64,000 bases of DNA from the NCBI GenBank assembly GCA_963920705.1, contig OY987231.1, positions 19,445,024 through 19,509,023 of the forward strand, written 5' to 3'. The notes under the pieces were generated by a model. It was not told where the DNA came from and searched no databases. It saw only the letters and a program-made list of their open reading frames with translations. Of this stretch, positions 1-11,136 are shown in pieces. A program made the position numbers and the translations under genes. Source of the stretch: Odiellus spinosus (taxonomy: Eukaryota; Arthropoda; Arachnida; Opiliones; Phalangiidae). Positions within the stretch are counted from its first letter, which is position 1. Every line of letters starts with the position of its first letter.

Positions 1-796
1 TTTTTAGCTCTAAGTTTCCCTTTAATCCTTTATCGAGGGGTTAATCCCTGCACACTGATTACGGATTACGCGTAATCATAATAATTTTGAAGTGTAAACC
101 TAGTTTTAAAAATACCCCCCAAAAAAGGGGATATTTTATGAACTAATAAAAATGCATTTAAATGATAAAATTAAATACATTTATGAAGTAACGTAGATAA
201 AAATACAGTGAAAGCATCGAATTTACGATTCCAAATGCTTCTTTAAACATTTCAAAACCAGTTTTTAGTTTTAACGAGAATGTTATATAATGAATATGAA
301 AATGAAAGAAAGAAATTTCAGTTTGACATTATTATAGACGATAAAATATTTAAGTAGAACGAAATAGTAATTTATACGGATTTTTCTTTTAAGAATTTTT
401 TAATTCTAAATAGATATTGAATCCCCAATTTAATTTAAAACCGTACCGGAAACGGTAAAAAACTACTTTAAAATTTAAATTTCAATCCGGGAGAGAATAA
501 AAAAATATATATATATATTTAAAATTCATTAAAAAAAAATCAGCAGAAATTTAAAGGAGGGAAAAAAAATTTGTATTTAAAATATCATTCCACGCAAGAC
601 GATGTGAGCAAGAGGGTGGATTTTAATTCTCAGACTCTATAGTGGTGGGATTTTTGAAAGATTTTAAATAAAAGAAATTATTGAAGAAACCTACGGTATA
701 TAAGAAGTGATGTTATACGCTTGGCTTGCTTTATCTTTGGTATATTATTTTATCAAGAACTAATTTCTTTAACTGGGAACGTACATCAAGTCACAG
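1..796. other. Gene-free AT-rich DNA
   Basis: Nothing recognised except short A/T homopolymers and a (TA)n stretch near 509-521. Confidence 0.6.
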
Positions 797-1137
797 CAGA
801 AGCCGATGAAACCCTCCTTTGAAGTCTATTACTCCCTGGTCTTGTCTACCCCTCTCTGTATGGGTTAGTTTCAAAATGCGCGATTCGTACGCCTCCTAAC
901 GGTAGATATTTTCGGAGCGGGAGTTCGACGAGCGAATATCTCTAGCAGGCTTGGAGTTCGTCAAAAAAAAAACGTCGTCGTTTGTGGAGAGAGAGAATTT
1001 CCAATTTTCCGTAGACAGGGGGGTATGAAGTAGGACCCCTCCGATCTCGTAAAATTAGGAATTTTACCCATACAGAGAGGAGCGCTATATCGAACATTGG
1101 AGTAGTAGACTTCAAAGGAGGATTTCATCTACTTCTG
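797..1137 (+). mobile_element. MITE family A, copy 1 (341 bp)
   Basis: Begins CAGAAGCCGATGAAACCCTC and ends with its diverged inverse ...ATTTCATCTACTTCTG. Flanked by GTCACAG on the left (790-796) and GTCATAG on the right (1138-1144), a 7-bp target-site duplication with one mismatch. Terminal inverted repeats run about 37 bp; inner subterminal parts are also partly inverted (CCTCTCTGTATGGGT against ACCCATACAGAGAGG). No coding capacity. Same orientation as copy 5; more diverged at its right end than the others. Confidence 0.85.
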
Positions 1138-1310
1138 GTCATAGTCAGGGCCTCAAGCCGATAATAAAAAAAATTTCAATATGAAAAATAGGATTCCTCT
1201 GGCATAATCATAGGATTTTATAGGACCTTTTCTATAATATTATAGGATTATATGGGACACTTCTTATATTTCACTAGTTTTAGACAGTAATGAAAAGAAT
1301 AAAGCGTTGA

Positions 1311-1640
1311 GGTAATTTTGGAACTTTTGCTTAATTTGTATCTAGTGGCGAGTCAGAATTTTATTGTTCGAAATTAAGAATGGAATGTCTACTTTCTAAC
1401 GGTGCAATCAGTTTTGCTCTAGGAGATTGTAATGAAAAGTTACGGCCATTTAAAGATAGGGGTTATTTTTGAACTTTTGCTCAATTTGTATCTAGTGGCA
1501 AGGCATCCTCTTCGAGTGGCGAGGCATAATTTTATTATTCGAAATTAATGAACGGAATGTCTACTTTCTAACAGTGCAATCAGTTTTGCTCTAGGAGATC
1601 ACAGCGAAATGTTACGGCCGTTTCAAGATACGGGTCTAGA
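1311..1640. repeat. About 172-bp tandem repeat, locus 1 (2 copies)
   Basis: The anchor GGAATGTCTACTTTCTAAC occurs at about 1382 and 1555, 173 bp apart. It is followed by GGTGCAATCAGTTTTGCTCT (position 2 AGTGC...) and TTACGGCC in both. The same period and related sequence recur at 46930-47460. Confidence 0.8.
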
Positions 1641-1677
1641 GAGGAGTAATATTAGTTCTTGATATTATATGAGAGAT

Positions 1678-1872
1678 CAGAAGCCGATGAAACCCTCCTT
1701 TGAAGTCTACTACTCCAAGGCTGCTAGAGATATTCGCTCGACGAGCTCCCGCTCCGAAAACATCTACCGTTAGGAGGCGTACGAATCGCGCCTTTTGAGA
1801 ATAACCCATACAGAGAGGGGTAGACAAAACCCGGGAGTAATAGACTTCAAAGGAGGGTTTCATCGGCTTCTG
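1678..1872 (-). mobile_element. MITE family A, copy 2 (195 bp, internally deleted)
   Basis: Intact CAGAAGCC...GGCTTCTG ends with a perfect 7-bp duplication GAGAGAT on both sides (1671-1677 and 1873-1879). Relative to full-length copies about 140 bp of the interior is missing just inside the left end. Opposite orientation to copy 1. The 93-residue minus-strand ORF spanning it is the MITE read through, not a gene. Confidence 0.85.
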
Positions 1873-1879
1873 GAGAGAT

Positions 1880-3621
1880 GTATATACTGAATTTCGTGAG
1901 AGAAGCAGCAAGTTCATTGGCCGAGATTAAAACATATATATATTTCTTGTTGAAAACTCTACTCTCTTAACACCTATTAGTGATATAAACGGGGGCCCCG
2001 GATCTGTAATGTTGAATTAAGCTAATGGAGAGAACAAACGAGAATATATTGACTAATGTACGGTTGGTAAATATTAGATATCTATATGGATTCAATAACA
2101 TATACGGATATTGGAGTATTTACTGGATAAAGAGCATCTTAGAGGGAGTGCATATTCTCTATCGAATGTTTAAACTACATATACGTTTTAGATCTATATA
2201 ATTAAAGGTCAGAGTTCTTAAATTTCCCAAATATATATGAAACTTATATATTTAATATATATAAATTCATATCTTACTTTTAAAGAGGAATTTCGTGAAT
2301 ATTTAACGGTTTTTAAGCGTATTATATAAGAGATAATGAAGACAATCTGGACGTTTCTTGTTAATTTATAGTTAACTAACAAAGTTTAGATAGGAGCAAG
2401 CTAAGCCTAACTACATATCAACGTTCATATTCACATAGACATCTTGAAACCGTTTTCGAATATTTAAATCGACTTTTCAAGCCAATAATACCATTTTTTG
2501 ACAAAGAATCTACAGTTTTCACCAAAATCTAATTAATTTATAGTTAACTAACAATGTTGTGATAGGAGTCGGCTAAGCCTAACTACATATCAAGGTTCAC
2601 CTTGACCTAGACATCTTGAAACAGCTTTCGAATGTTCAAATCGACTTTTCAAGCAAATAATACCATTTTTTTGAAAATAATCTACATTTTTCTCTACCAT
2701 ATTTCCAAAACGTATAAAAACAATAGTCTACAGTGTGAAAGTGACTTTTGAGACTGAAAGAAACGCTTCTAATGCTACGTTAGACTTCAGTATCCCTTTA
2801 ATAAAAGCATAAACACCGAAGAAATATACTATTTATATAAATCTGAATCGAAAATAAAATGTATTTCAATGGTTTTTAGTGCAAAAAACGGGCCATATAT
2901 AGTAAAATCTCTATATACGTTAGAATTTCATTTTTGATAAACTTGATAGGTTTTAACGTAATCTCTTCCTCGTAATAATTTCGTTGAAAATTTATATCGA
3001 AAAATAAATAACCAGAGGAAAACAGATGTTTCTGTGAAAGTAAAACATTTGGAATGAAAATTCATCGGGGTAACGACCCAATGCCTACTGCAGTTAAATT
3101 TCAAAAATACACCCCCGCTCTTTTCCAAAAAAAAAAAAGTAGAAAAAATTTCAGCTTTCACCATTTTCTAGTCTATGGGAATTGTAATAAAAACAAGGGA
3201 ACACTATTTTTACGATAGAGAGGGCGAAAAAGCATGGAAAAAAAGCATAGGAAACGTGCTTATTTCCCGCGTCTATTTATAAACAACAATGAAACGTTTT
3301 TCTTATCGCCAAAAATCGCTCCCGTGAGTGAGATAAAAAAAATGCATTATGGAAAAGGAAACTTATTGTTATCTAATACCGCTTACATCGCGAAGGTAGA
3401 ACTAATGAATTTTTCTAAAATTATACGTTAACTAATAAGCCGCTTTTATATTTTGCAGCCATTACATTTCGCTTTCAAAAAATAAAATATATAAAAAAAA
3501 AAAAAAAAAATCAAATTGCGACTTTGAAAATTTTAAATTTGTGTTCTTGACTTATACATCGGAAACTTTTCTCTTGTTCAGCGCGGATAATTAATTAAAA
3601 ATGGATATATATATTATGGTT
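1880..3621. other. Gene-free DNA around the 2.4-2.7 kb duplication
   Basis: Outside the duplication at 2363-2694 I see nothing. The ORFs at 2928-3164 (-) and 3234-3431 (+) have no recognisable domain and no splice context. Confidence 0.5.
2363..2694. repeat. Tandem duplication, about 168 bp twice
   Basis: 2363-2523 and 2533-2694 both contain TTTATAGTTAACTAACAA, GGCTAAGCCTAACTACATAT (first copy AAGCTAAGCC), AGACATCTTGAAAC and TCGACTTTTCAAGC. About 85 percent identical by eye. Confidence 0.75.
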
Positions 3622-3935
3622 TGAGGTTCAAATCATGGATTAATCAACCTCACAGGGATAATTCACTCTGGTAAAATGATTGTTCGAATCGCACCCTGGT
3701 GACAAAAATTGTCTAAACCGGAAGTTTCTAGCTACGAGGGAAAAAACTCTAAAGCAGACGATGCTCTCATGGATGACTTCCGGATTTGTATCGGTAAGGG
3801 GGTAAAAATGGAGGGGCCGCATAAAATGTCTGGCAGCCATGTTTGAAACAAACATCTTCAACTACTAGTATAGCAAATCGTACCACAGTGAATTATCCAT
3901 GTGAGGTTGATTAATTAATGTTCAAACCTTGATTT
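3622..3935. mobile_element. Fold-back element with long inverted ends (about 314 bp)
   Basis: The left arm contains ATTAATCAACCTCACAGGGA then TAATTCACTCTGG; the right arm is its inverse (CCACAGTGAATTATCCATGT then GAGGTTGATTAAT). Arms are at least 50 bp with a few mismatches. No target duplication could be fixed, so the class is unknown. The 73-residue ORF inside is not supported. Confidence 0.6.
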
Positions 3936-6269
3936 TCTTTAAATTTATCTGTAAATATCTAGATTGTGGTATTCTAATTTACCATGTTTTCCTTATTTTC
4001 TCAAGTAATTACAATTTTTTTCCCCTAATTATCTTACCAAAAAATTTGTTTCTCTGATATTTCTAGATTTTCCATGTTTGTACCAACACATATTAAACTT
4101 AAAGTGAGATTCTCACATATTTTTAACGAATTTCAAATGGAATTTGAGTAGCATTTTCGGAGAGATAGTAAAAAAAACATTTAAAGGCCTTATCTGCTTC
4201 GTAACTTTCCCCTTTAAAATGCTCTTCTCTTGCTTTGACTATACAATGGTTAACGTCGTCTGCTAAACTAGTATATTAGGCGACTTTAAAGAGGATTTAA
4301 AATTCGCAGATGGTTCCTTTACACACAGAAAACTAACGACAAACGTTTGGCCGAGTTTAAATAATATCAATACGCTCCTTTAATCAATTCATTATCCCTT
4401 GAAATTTTCTTCTAAAAGTTAAATCGCAATCTACCAATTATTTTGATCGCTATATTTCAAGACGATATTATTTTTGAACCATACGAAGGGGGGGTCCCTT
4501 GAAAACTAAAGCTTCTTTATGAATTTATTCTAAATATTATACAAGTTCTAAATATAATTTTAATAATAAATAGGAAAATCTTTCGAAAAAGTTTAAGTAC
4601 CAGGTAATTAGAGCATCGCGTATATCTATACTTTGTAATAAAAGATAAATGGGATTTAATTGCCATATATTTATATACTTAAGAGGCTTCCTTTAGAAAT
4701 TTAAACTTAAAATAAATTTTTATCCGTTATTAACACCGTTTCGTAGTGATATTTTTTAAAAGAAAATTTCTATATAAATATATATAATTTATATAAAATC
4801 TTATAGGTCAAGCCTTTTCGAGTAAAGGTTTCTTTTAATAAACGTGTCAGCAGGGGGGGCCCGCGTAACGCTGGAGGTCGATGATGGATGGAGTTCATCT
4901 CGTTCATCCAGACTATCCTCAGCTGAAAAAGGTCGATATAGGCCTTTATACAAACCGAGATATTTACCAGACTATCTTCTTATATAAAGAGAACCCAGTT
5001 ATATTTCGCGAAAGCCTCGCAGCTGTATCAACCCAGCTTCTTATCTAACCTTTCTTATAGTCCCCCCAAAAAAGACATCTAAAAGCAACAGCGGTTGTTA
5101 AGATCAATAAATTTTCCCCCTGGTTAAAAGGAGAACGCAACTAGATCTAGAAATCTATTTTAAAAGGATTTCTTCACGGGCTTGGGGTTAAAAGTCAGTC
5201 TTACAAAATTGTCAACTTTGGCGCTGTTGATAAGTATCCAAAATCCCAGAAAAAGAGTTACTTTTTAAACAAAAAGTAGTATAGTAATGGGGTCTGAAAA
5301 AACAGGGGGGGAGCAGGTAGACAAAACGGGAGTTGCTTAACAAGGATCTATGGAGAGTTTAAATTGTGTTTTCCTTCACTTAAAGATAATTTAATTCGTG
5401 AAACTAAACTTATTTATCTTAAACGTTGGTTAAACACCTTAAAAAACGTATTTTAAAACGGGCTAAGCCTAAATTAAGCCTCAATCCTAAATAAAATGCA
5501 AACTAGCCCGCTTACAAGTTAAAGTTTAATTTAAAACTCGCAAGTGGAGTTTGCATGGACTACTTTTTCCCCAATAAGGTTTAATATTGTGTATCAATTC
5601 GCTTCAGGTTTTATCCATTGCTGACGTCGCGTTAAAAGTTTAGAGCGTTAGTGACAGACAGACATTATTAAATAGAGATTAACTTTGATGACGAGAACGT
5701 TTGGGCTATTTTGAATTATATTTTTTAAGCAGTCTTGACGCTTGATTAGAAATAAAACATTACTCGTCTTCATTATCACTTCAGTACTACGGTAAATTAT
5801 TACGTCTTACTTTTCTGAACGATGAAGGAAAAAATTTAAAATGTTTACCTTAAGGGAAAAGAGTTGCAATTTTTCGGTGAAATACAGACATTTAAACTAA
5901 AGTAAAAGATATATTAACGAGGAAAGAGTTCAATTCAATTTCACCGTTACTGACTAAGTATTACTTCAAAGAGGGTTACCAAACTTAAATCGATTAAAAA
6001 GGTTATAAATAAAAAGGCACCAAACGTAAGGGTTATCGTTCTCTGGGGAACATTTCTTTCAACTTAGGGTAGTACGTGTTTTATCGGACTTAAGACTTTT
6101 CGAAAAGGTCACAAACGCGTGCAGTGGGATCATTTTTGGCTAGATCTCTAATCTAAAACGAACCACTCCCTGAAACCTACGGTAAAAAAAATATATATAC
6201 GTTCATGTGTTCTTTGTAGAAAATATACCAGTTTTCTTGTGTATATCCAAGTTCTCATTAGATACATTT
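3936..6269. other. Gene-free AT-rich DNA
   Basis: Holds the dispersed repeat at 4240-4330 and otherwise no ORF of note. A somewhat less AT-rich patch at 4850-4950 has no clear content. Confidence 0.5.
4240..4330. repeat. Dispersed repeat fragment, paired with 22505-22605
   Basis: Shares ACAATGGTTA / ACAATTTGTTATGG then CGTCGTCTGCTAA, CGACTTTAAAG(A/G)GG and TTTAAAA with 22505-22605. About 90 bp, diverged. No ends or duplication seen. Confidence 0.5.
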
Positions 6270-6273
6270 TTAA

Positions 6274-6488
6274 AGGGAGAATGCAACGTAATTAAACTTA
6301 AAATACGTTTAGCTGGGATCATGGAGATTCTGCATTTCCCATATAAGGACTAGCGACCAATAACATTGATCTATGGCTCTTATATAATTAATATAGGATC
6401 TTCATGAATCCAGCTAAGCCTATTTTTTGGGTAAGTTTTAAATTTATTTCTAGTTTGATATCACTTGTTGTTAGGTTGCATTCTCCCT
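6274..6488. mobile_element. TTAA-flanked MITE (family E), copy 1 (215 bp)
   Basis: Begins AGGGAGAATGCAACG and ends GTTGCATTCTCCCT, with TTAA immediately outside both ends (6270-6273, 6489-6492). TTAA targets are used by piggyBac and Kolobok transposons; an AGGG start favours Kolobok-like but does not settle it. Interior contains AGCCTATTTTTTGGGTAAG, also in the copy at 54226. Confidence 0.65.
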
Positions 6489-6492
6489 TTAA

Positions 6493-7751
6493 ACCAGAAG
6501 GGAAAACTGACTAAAAAAATGTAATTTTGCTTGATCGTTTAAAGTAATTACTATATTTTAAACATAATTATGGTTTTAGGTAAACCACACGCGGAATAAT
6601 AAGATTCGTAGAATCAACCTGGTTTTCAAATGTTGATCACAATAGGAGATAAAAAAAACCTCTGTAAAATGGAAACAAGATACTAAAGATACTTTTTCTG
6701 TGACCTTGACCTCCAGATATTACTACTCTAATCTATGCTTGAAAAAAATGGAGTTTCTCAATGGAAAACGACAACTAAGTCTAAATTAACATTTAAACTG
6801 TAAAAATTTCAGACTAAATTGAACTATCGAGTTCCAAAATACAAAGCAAAAGGTTGCGAAATGATATCTAATTGGCTAATAAGGGCTCGACAATTATTTA
6901 CCAGTAAACCCCTATTTGTTGTTTATATATAACCATCCTACAGTAGTGATATGTAATTAGAAATTAGAAGTTTTAAACTATATATAAGAATCCTTAATTA
7001 TAATTATTATAATTATGCGCATCTAAATAAAAAAATAAAAAACAAAGCCTAGGGCAAAACCAGCCTTCCTTCCTCTGCCCGTGTTATAGCTAGCCAATAA
7101 AAATCAATTTCGATGAGATAATCTGTCCCCGCGAATATCTCGAGTCTGAAAACTCTGAAGGCCGAAGAAAAACTATCTCTCTTCTCTTCGCGCTCGCTGA
7201 CACGAACTATTTTCAGCTCAAGAGTATGTTTAAATTTGATTATTTTTGGCCCTCGTCATATAAAATAAAAATTAATTCCATCAAATAGAACTTTTCACGC
7301 TGAACAAGACGGAGTTGGTCAAACAATGACCAAAATTTAACGTTCTCTACCCTACCTCAATAATTACCACGTGACTTTCCAAAGATTTAACTTCAAGTAC
7401 GTTTTAACTTAGTCTGAATATCAACTAACCTTGCAAGAAAAAAAAATTACGAGTTAAACTCTCAATTTAATTATTTGACCTCAAATGTTCTACGTCATCA
7501 ATGATTATAATAATAAATTCATGTAGTTGTAAACAGGGCAAAAAGCTTCAATTACATCTTCACCAAGCTATAGGGGTTATAAGGTTAAATTATTTTCGTC
7601 TTATACCTTAATTCAAACGGGGTTCAAAGGCGCCGGTATTTAATTTATCACGTATTTGCAAGCCCTTCAAAATTTCAATTTACTCGGAAAGGCGAACCCG
7701 TTGCCCGTCATAGCATATCATTACTAAAAATAATATGAGTATATGTACATA
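6493..7751. other. Gene-free AT-rich DNA
   Basis: No coding or repeat structure recognised between family E copy 1 and the mariner-type MITE. Confidence 0.5.
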
Positions 7752-7753
7752 TA

Positions 7754-8107
7754 CAGGGTGTTACAAAAAGTGTACGTTTTATAAATTAACTGGGATTTTG
7801 AACTAAAATCACAGCTAAATTGTCGGCTATTGTCGACTGGGGGTCGCTATACCCTCCCAACCAATGGGATAAAGGTGACTTCATGACGTATCTAGCCTTT
7901 TCTGGCTTTACGCCGTGACCTCCCACGAAAAAAAAAAGGGGGGGGGGGCGTCACACACCAATCCGCAAAAGGGGTCATGCGTAAATGAATCATTTCGTAA
8001 CACTTAAACTACGACCCTTAGGACAAAATGTCATGGATATTTTTGGACTCAAAATGAATCATACAATGCGTTGAAATTCAGTTCTACACCATTTTTGGTA
8101 CACCCTG
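7754..8107. mobile_element. ACAGGGTG-ended mariner-type MITE (354 bp)
   Basis: Left end CAGGGTGTTACAAAAAGTG and right end ...CATTTTTGGTACACCCTG are imperfect inverted repeats with TA on both sides (7752-7753, 8108-8109). ACAGGGTG ends of this kind are common in insect Tc1/mariner-like MITEs. Contains an A/G homopolymer run near 7928-7948. No ORF. Confidence 0.7.
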
Positions 8108-8109
8108 TA

Positions 8110-11100
8110 TATACAGGTTTGGAGAAAAAAACATGTCCACACGAGTTAGTCGAGCTATAGACGCTCGAGTAATTAGCCTAACGGAGTATGAATACAAAGC
8201 AGGTGAAGTTATAATTTTCCAAAAACAAATATAGGAGGGGTTGAATTTGTCCGCGTTAAAACCTGTCCATCTTTAATAATGAATGCCGTAATTCTAATTA
8301 TCAGTCTCATTCCTCGTGAAACAATTGTAAAATAGAAAAAAATATATATTCTTTAAGTAAGCTAGTTCATCATAAAATCAAGATGGGTTGTTAACTGGTT
8401 TTTTAAGAAATTGTTTTTGAAATAATGGATCAACTTATTCCAAATATTATTCTTTTTTTTTTACGTCGGCGGCGCCTGGCGCTTCCGTATCTAGATGACG
8501 AAAGTGCCCAAGGGAATGACCACCAAAAAAGTGGCGGTTAACTGAATATAAAACTAAATATGTAATCATATATACATGAAGCCCCTGTCCTAAATAAATT
8601 ATGACATTGAGTGAATTTATTAAACGGGAATTATATTTATAATTATAATTATTAAAATTTTATATTTATATATTAGCATATTAGCGATGATTAACATAAA
8701 ATGGGAATTTACGAGTTCAAGTGTCTCCGAATACGCGATAATTTTAGTATTTTAGATTGATATAATTGGTTCATTCGAATAAATGCACGCGGCTAGGCCG
8801 ACGATAAAGCGTTATTTTACTAGTTACAGTAAAGTTTTATACACAGCCCCCCTGATTTATCGGTTCAATATGAACATTATAAGTAAGAAGGTTGAAAATT
8901 ATCATTTTTTACAGCGAAAATTATTTTCAAAACCTTTCAAATTGCTAATATCATAAGTAACATAATAAAAATGATCCCTAGGAAGGTTATTAATATTATG
9001 ATTTGAAGAGGTTACTACCATATCTTGCCTGGTATAGTATGTAACAAATATTTTCAAGTACAAATTCTGACGCGTAGTACTTTAGAATAAATATAACCGA
9101 ATATAAACGCAATACCCATTGAGTAGTCAAGAAGAACCCAAAACCAACTCATAAAACAAAATAAAAAATGATGAACAATACAAATTCTTACTTGCATATT
9201 AGGTAATCCAACACAGGTGATGTGATAAGTCTCATTCTATTCCAAACAAAGAGATCACCTCGACGCGAAGCTGGTGTAGCAGTATTCCCAAAGTGCGTTG
9301 GTCTAAAGGCATTAGAAAATTATCGATTAAAAAACAGATATTATACACGAGTTAAACGCGCGGACGCCCTAGGGTAGAAACTTTGTGAATAAAAAGCCAG
9401 AGTTCTATATAATTCGAGTACACTACATGCAAGTTAAATTAATCAATGCTTCTTCGCGCACCGTGTAGACGTTTAGTTTGAATATTATAATGTTTTTTAA
9501 GAAAAGTACGTGTACAACTCGAATCCCTCACCGTTAAAACGGTAAAAAAGGAAAATCGTTATTAACATAAAAAATTACAACAAAAAAGCACAGGGGCAAC
9601 CAACTGAAACAGGCGGTGATCGCCCTACTTGACCACAAAGCGATAATTGCCTTTTAGTAACGAACTTATCAAACTTTTTTAAAATACAGCTTCAGCCCCT
9701 TTTGTTTTTGATTTAACACAGTCAAGAGTGTGAAATTTTAAAACCGTAGAAAAATTATTACGTCTGGTACAAAAGCCTTTAATTTATCTAATAGCGCCTA
9801 ATTTCAAAATTAATAGAGATAATTACCGTAATTAAAGGAATTGAACTGGAACATTCGTAAATATTTAGTCCACATTTATAACAGTTTATATTAGCTAAAT
9901 TAAACCATTTTTAAAACGTGAACGTAATATAATTGCGCGATTCTATTTTTGGAAACACGGGCCCACCTTGTTGGTCCCCTCCGGAAGCTTTATCAGCACA
10001 GCTGCCTCCTAGCTTAGTTTTATACCCGAAAAACGGGATATAATTTTTCCCCCGCGAGAGGGTTGCATAGATCTGCGAAAAAATATGGGTGCCCCTCGCT
10101 GCTTTGCTATCGCTATTCATTACATTGACTAATCCTATCACATATCATATAATAAATTATCACGCTTTTGATAGCGATAACCATTTTGTAAATGGTTTTT
10201 TTGGACTAATGTTTTACATATACAAAGGTCTTTGTTAAAGGGTTAACGATCCGTCTTAAATCTCTAGTGGTCAGAACAATGCCGGCTAATCAACAACAAT
10301 ATGTAGATAATTGCATTAATACAGAGATTATTAGGCCTAATCAAAATAAAAAACTAATCTTGAGTTGAGGCCCCTATACATAGGCTGAAGTGACCAAGTG
10401 TTAATAAAACTTACTTTTATTGGCATCCTAGGATCACATTTATAGAGCAGACAAAAGCGAACTTTAAAATGATCACGTACTTGTTAAAAATAAACGCGTT
10501 TTATTTAATTTAATCATTCATTTAGGGTGAAAAAGGTTGTAATTCCGATTACGACCCGCACGGTCTGTCAACAGTCCTCTACTGGCCTTTGATTGGCCTT
10601 CGCCCGCTGTGACGAAATACAAAGCCATATGACTAAATGGTTGGTAAACGTACTCTAGTGACGAAAATACGTACTATTCGATAGACTTTTTCTTAAACGC
10701 CATTTCTTTTTGTTGAAAGTGTCAAAATGCAAAGAATTATTCTTATAATAGTAAGAATTGTATACCTCTTCAGTTAGAGAACTTTTCTTAGAATTCTTCC
10801 GGGGCGGTGATAAATCTCGCAAAACATGGCGACTTTGGAAGGGTCCATTTAGCAGCCTGGGAAAATTGGTTTTAAGAGTAACCTGTTTTTCAGGGTCTTC
10901 AGGAGATTTTCACCTTTTCTGACGCTACTGAGATGGATTTAAAAAGTCAATATATTTTAATTAAATAGATTTGAAAACTATTGATTTAAGATTGGTTTTT
11001 CCGCGTGAAAATTGTCGGTCCATTAACTCGAAATAGAGGGTACGTTAATGACCACTAGTGACCTAAGTGAACTTGATGAAGTTTTTGAACAAAAAGATTA

Positions 11101-11136
11101 TTATACTATGAGACAATAGTAAATTTGAAAATCATC
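8110..11136. other. Upstream flank of kel, no gene recognised
   Basis: The minus-strand ORF at 9911-10141 lies in a less AT-rich block with local hairpins (ACCCGAAAAACGGGA) but shows no domain. Near 10800-10860, just upstream of kel, an ATGGCGACTTTGGAAGG segment may belong to its promoter or 5' UTR; a short upstream ORF there ends within eight codons. The transcription start cannot be fixed. Confidence 0.4.

Noticed and set aside
3625-3640. GGTTCAAATCATGG as a tRNA B box
   Set aside because: It lies inside the inverted arm of a fold-back element and lacks an A box.
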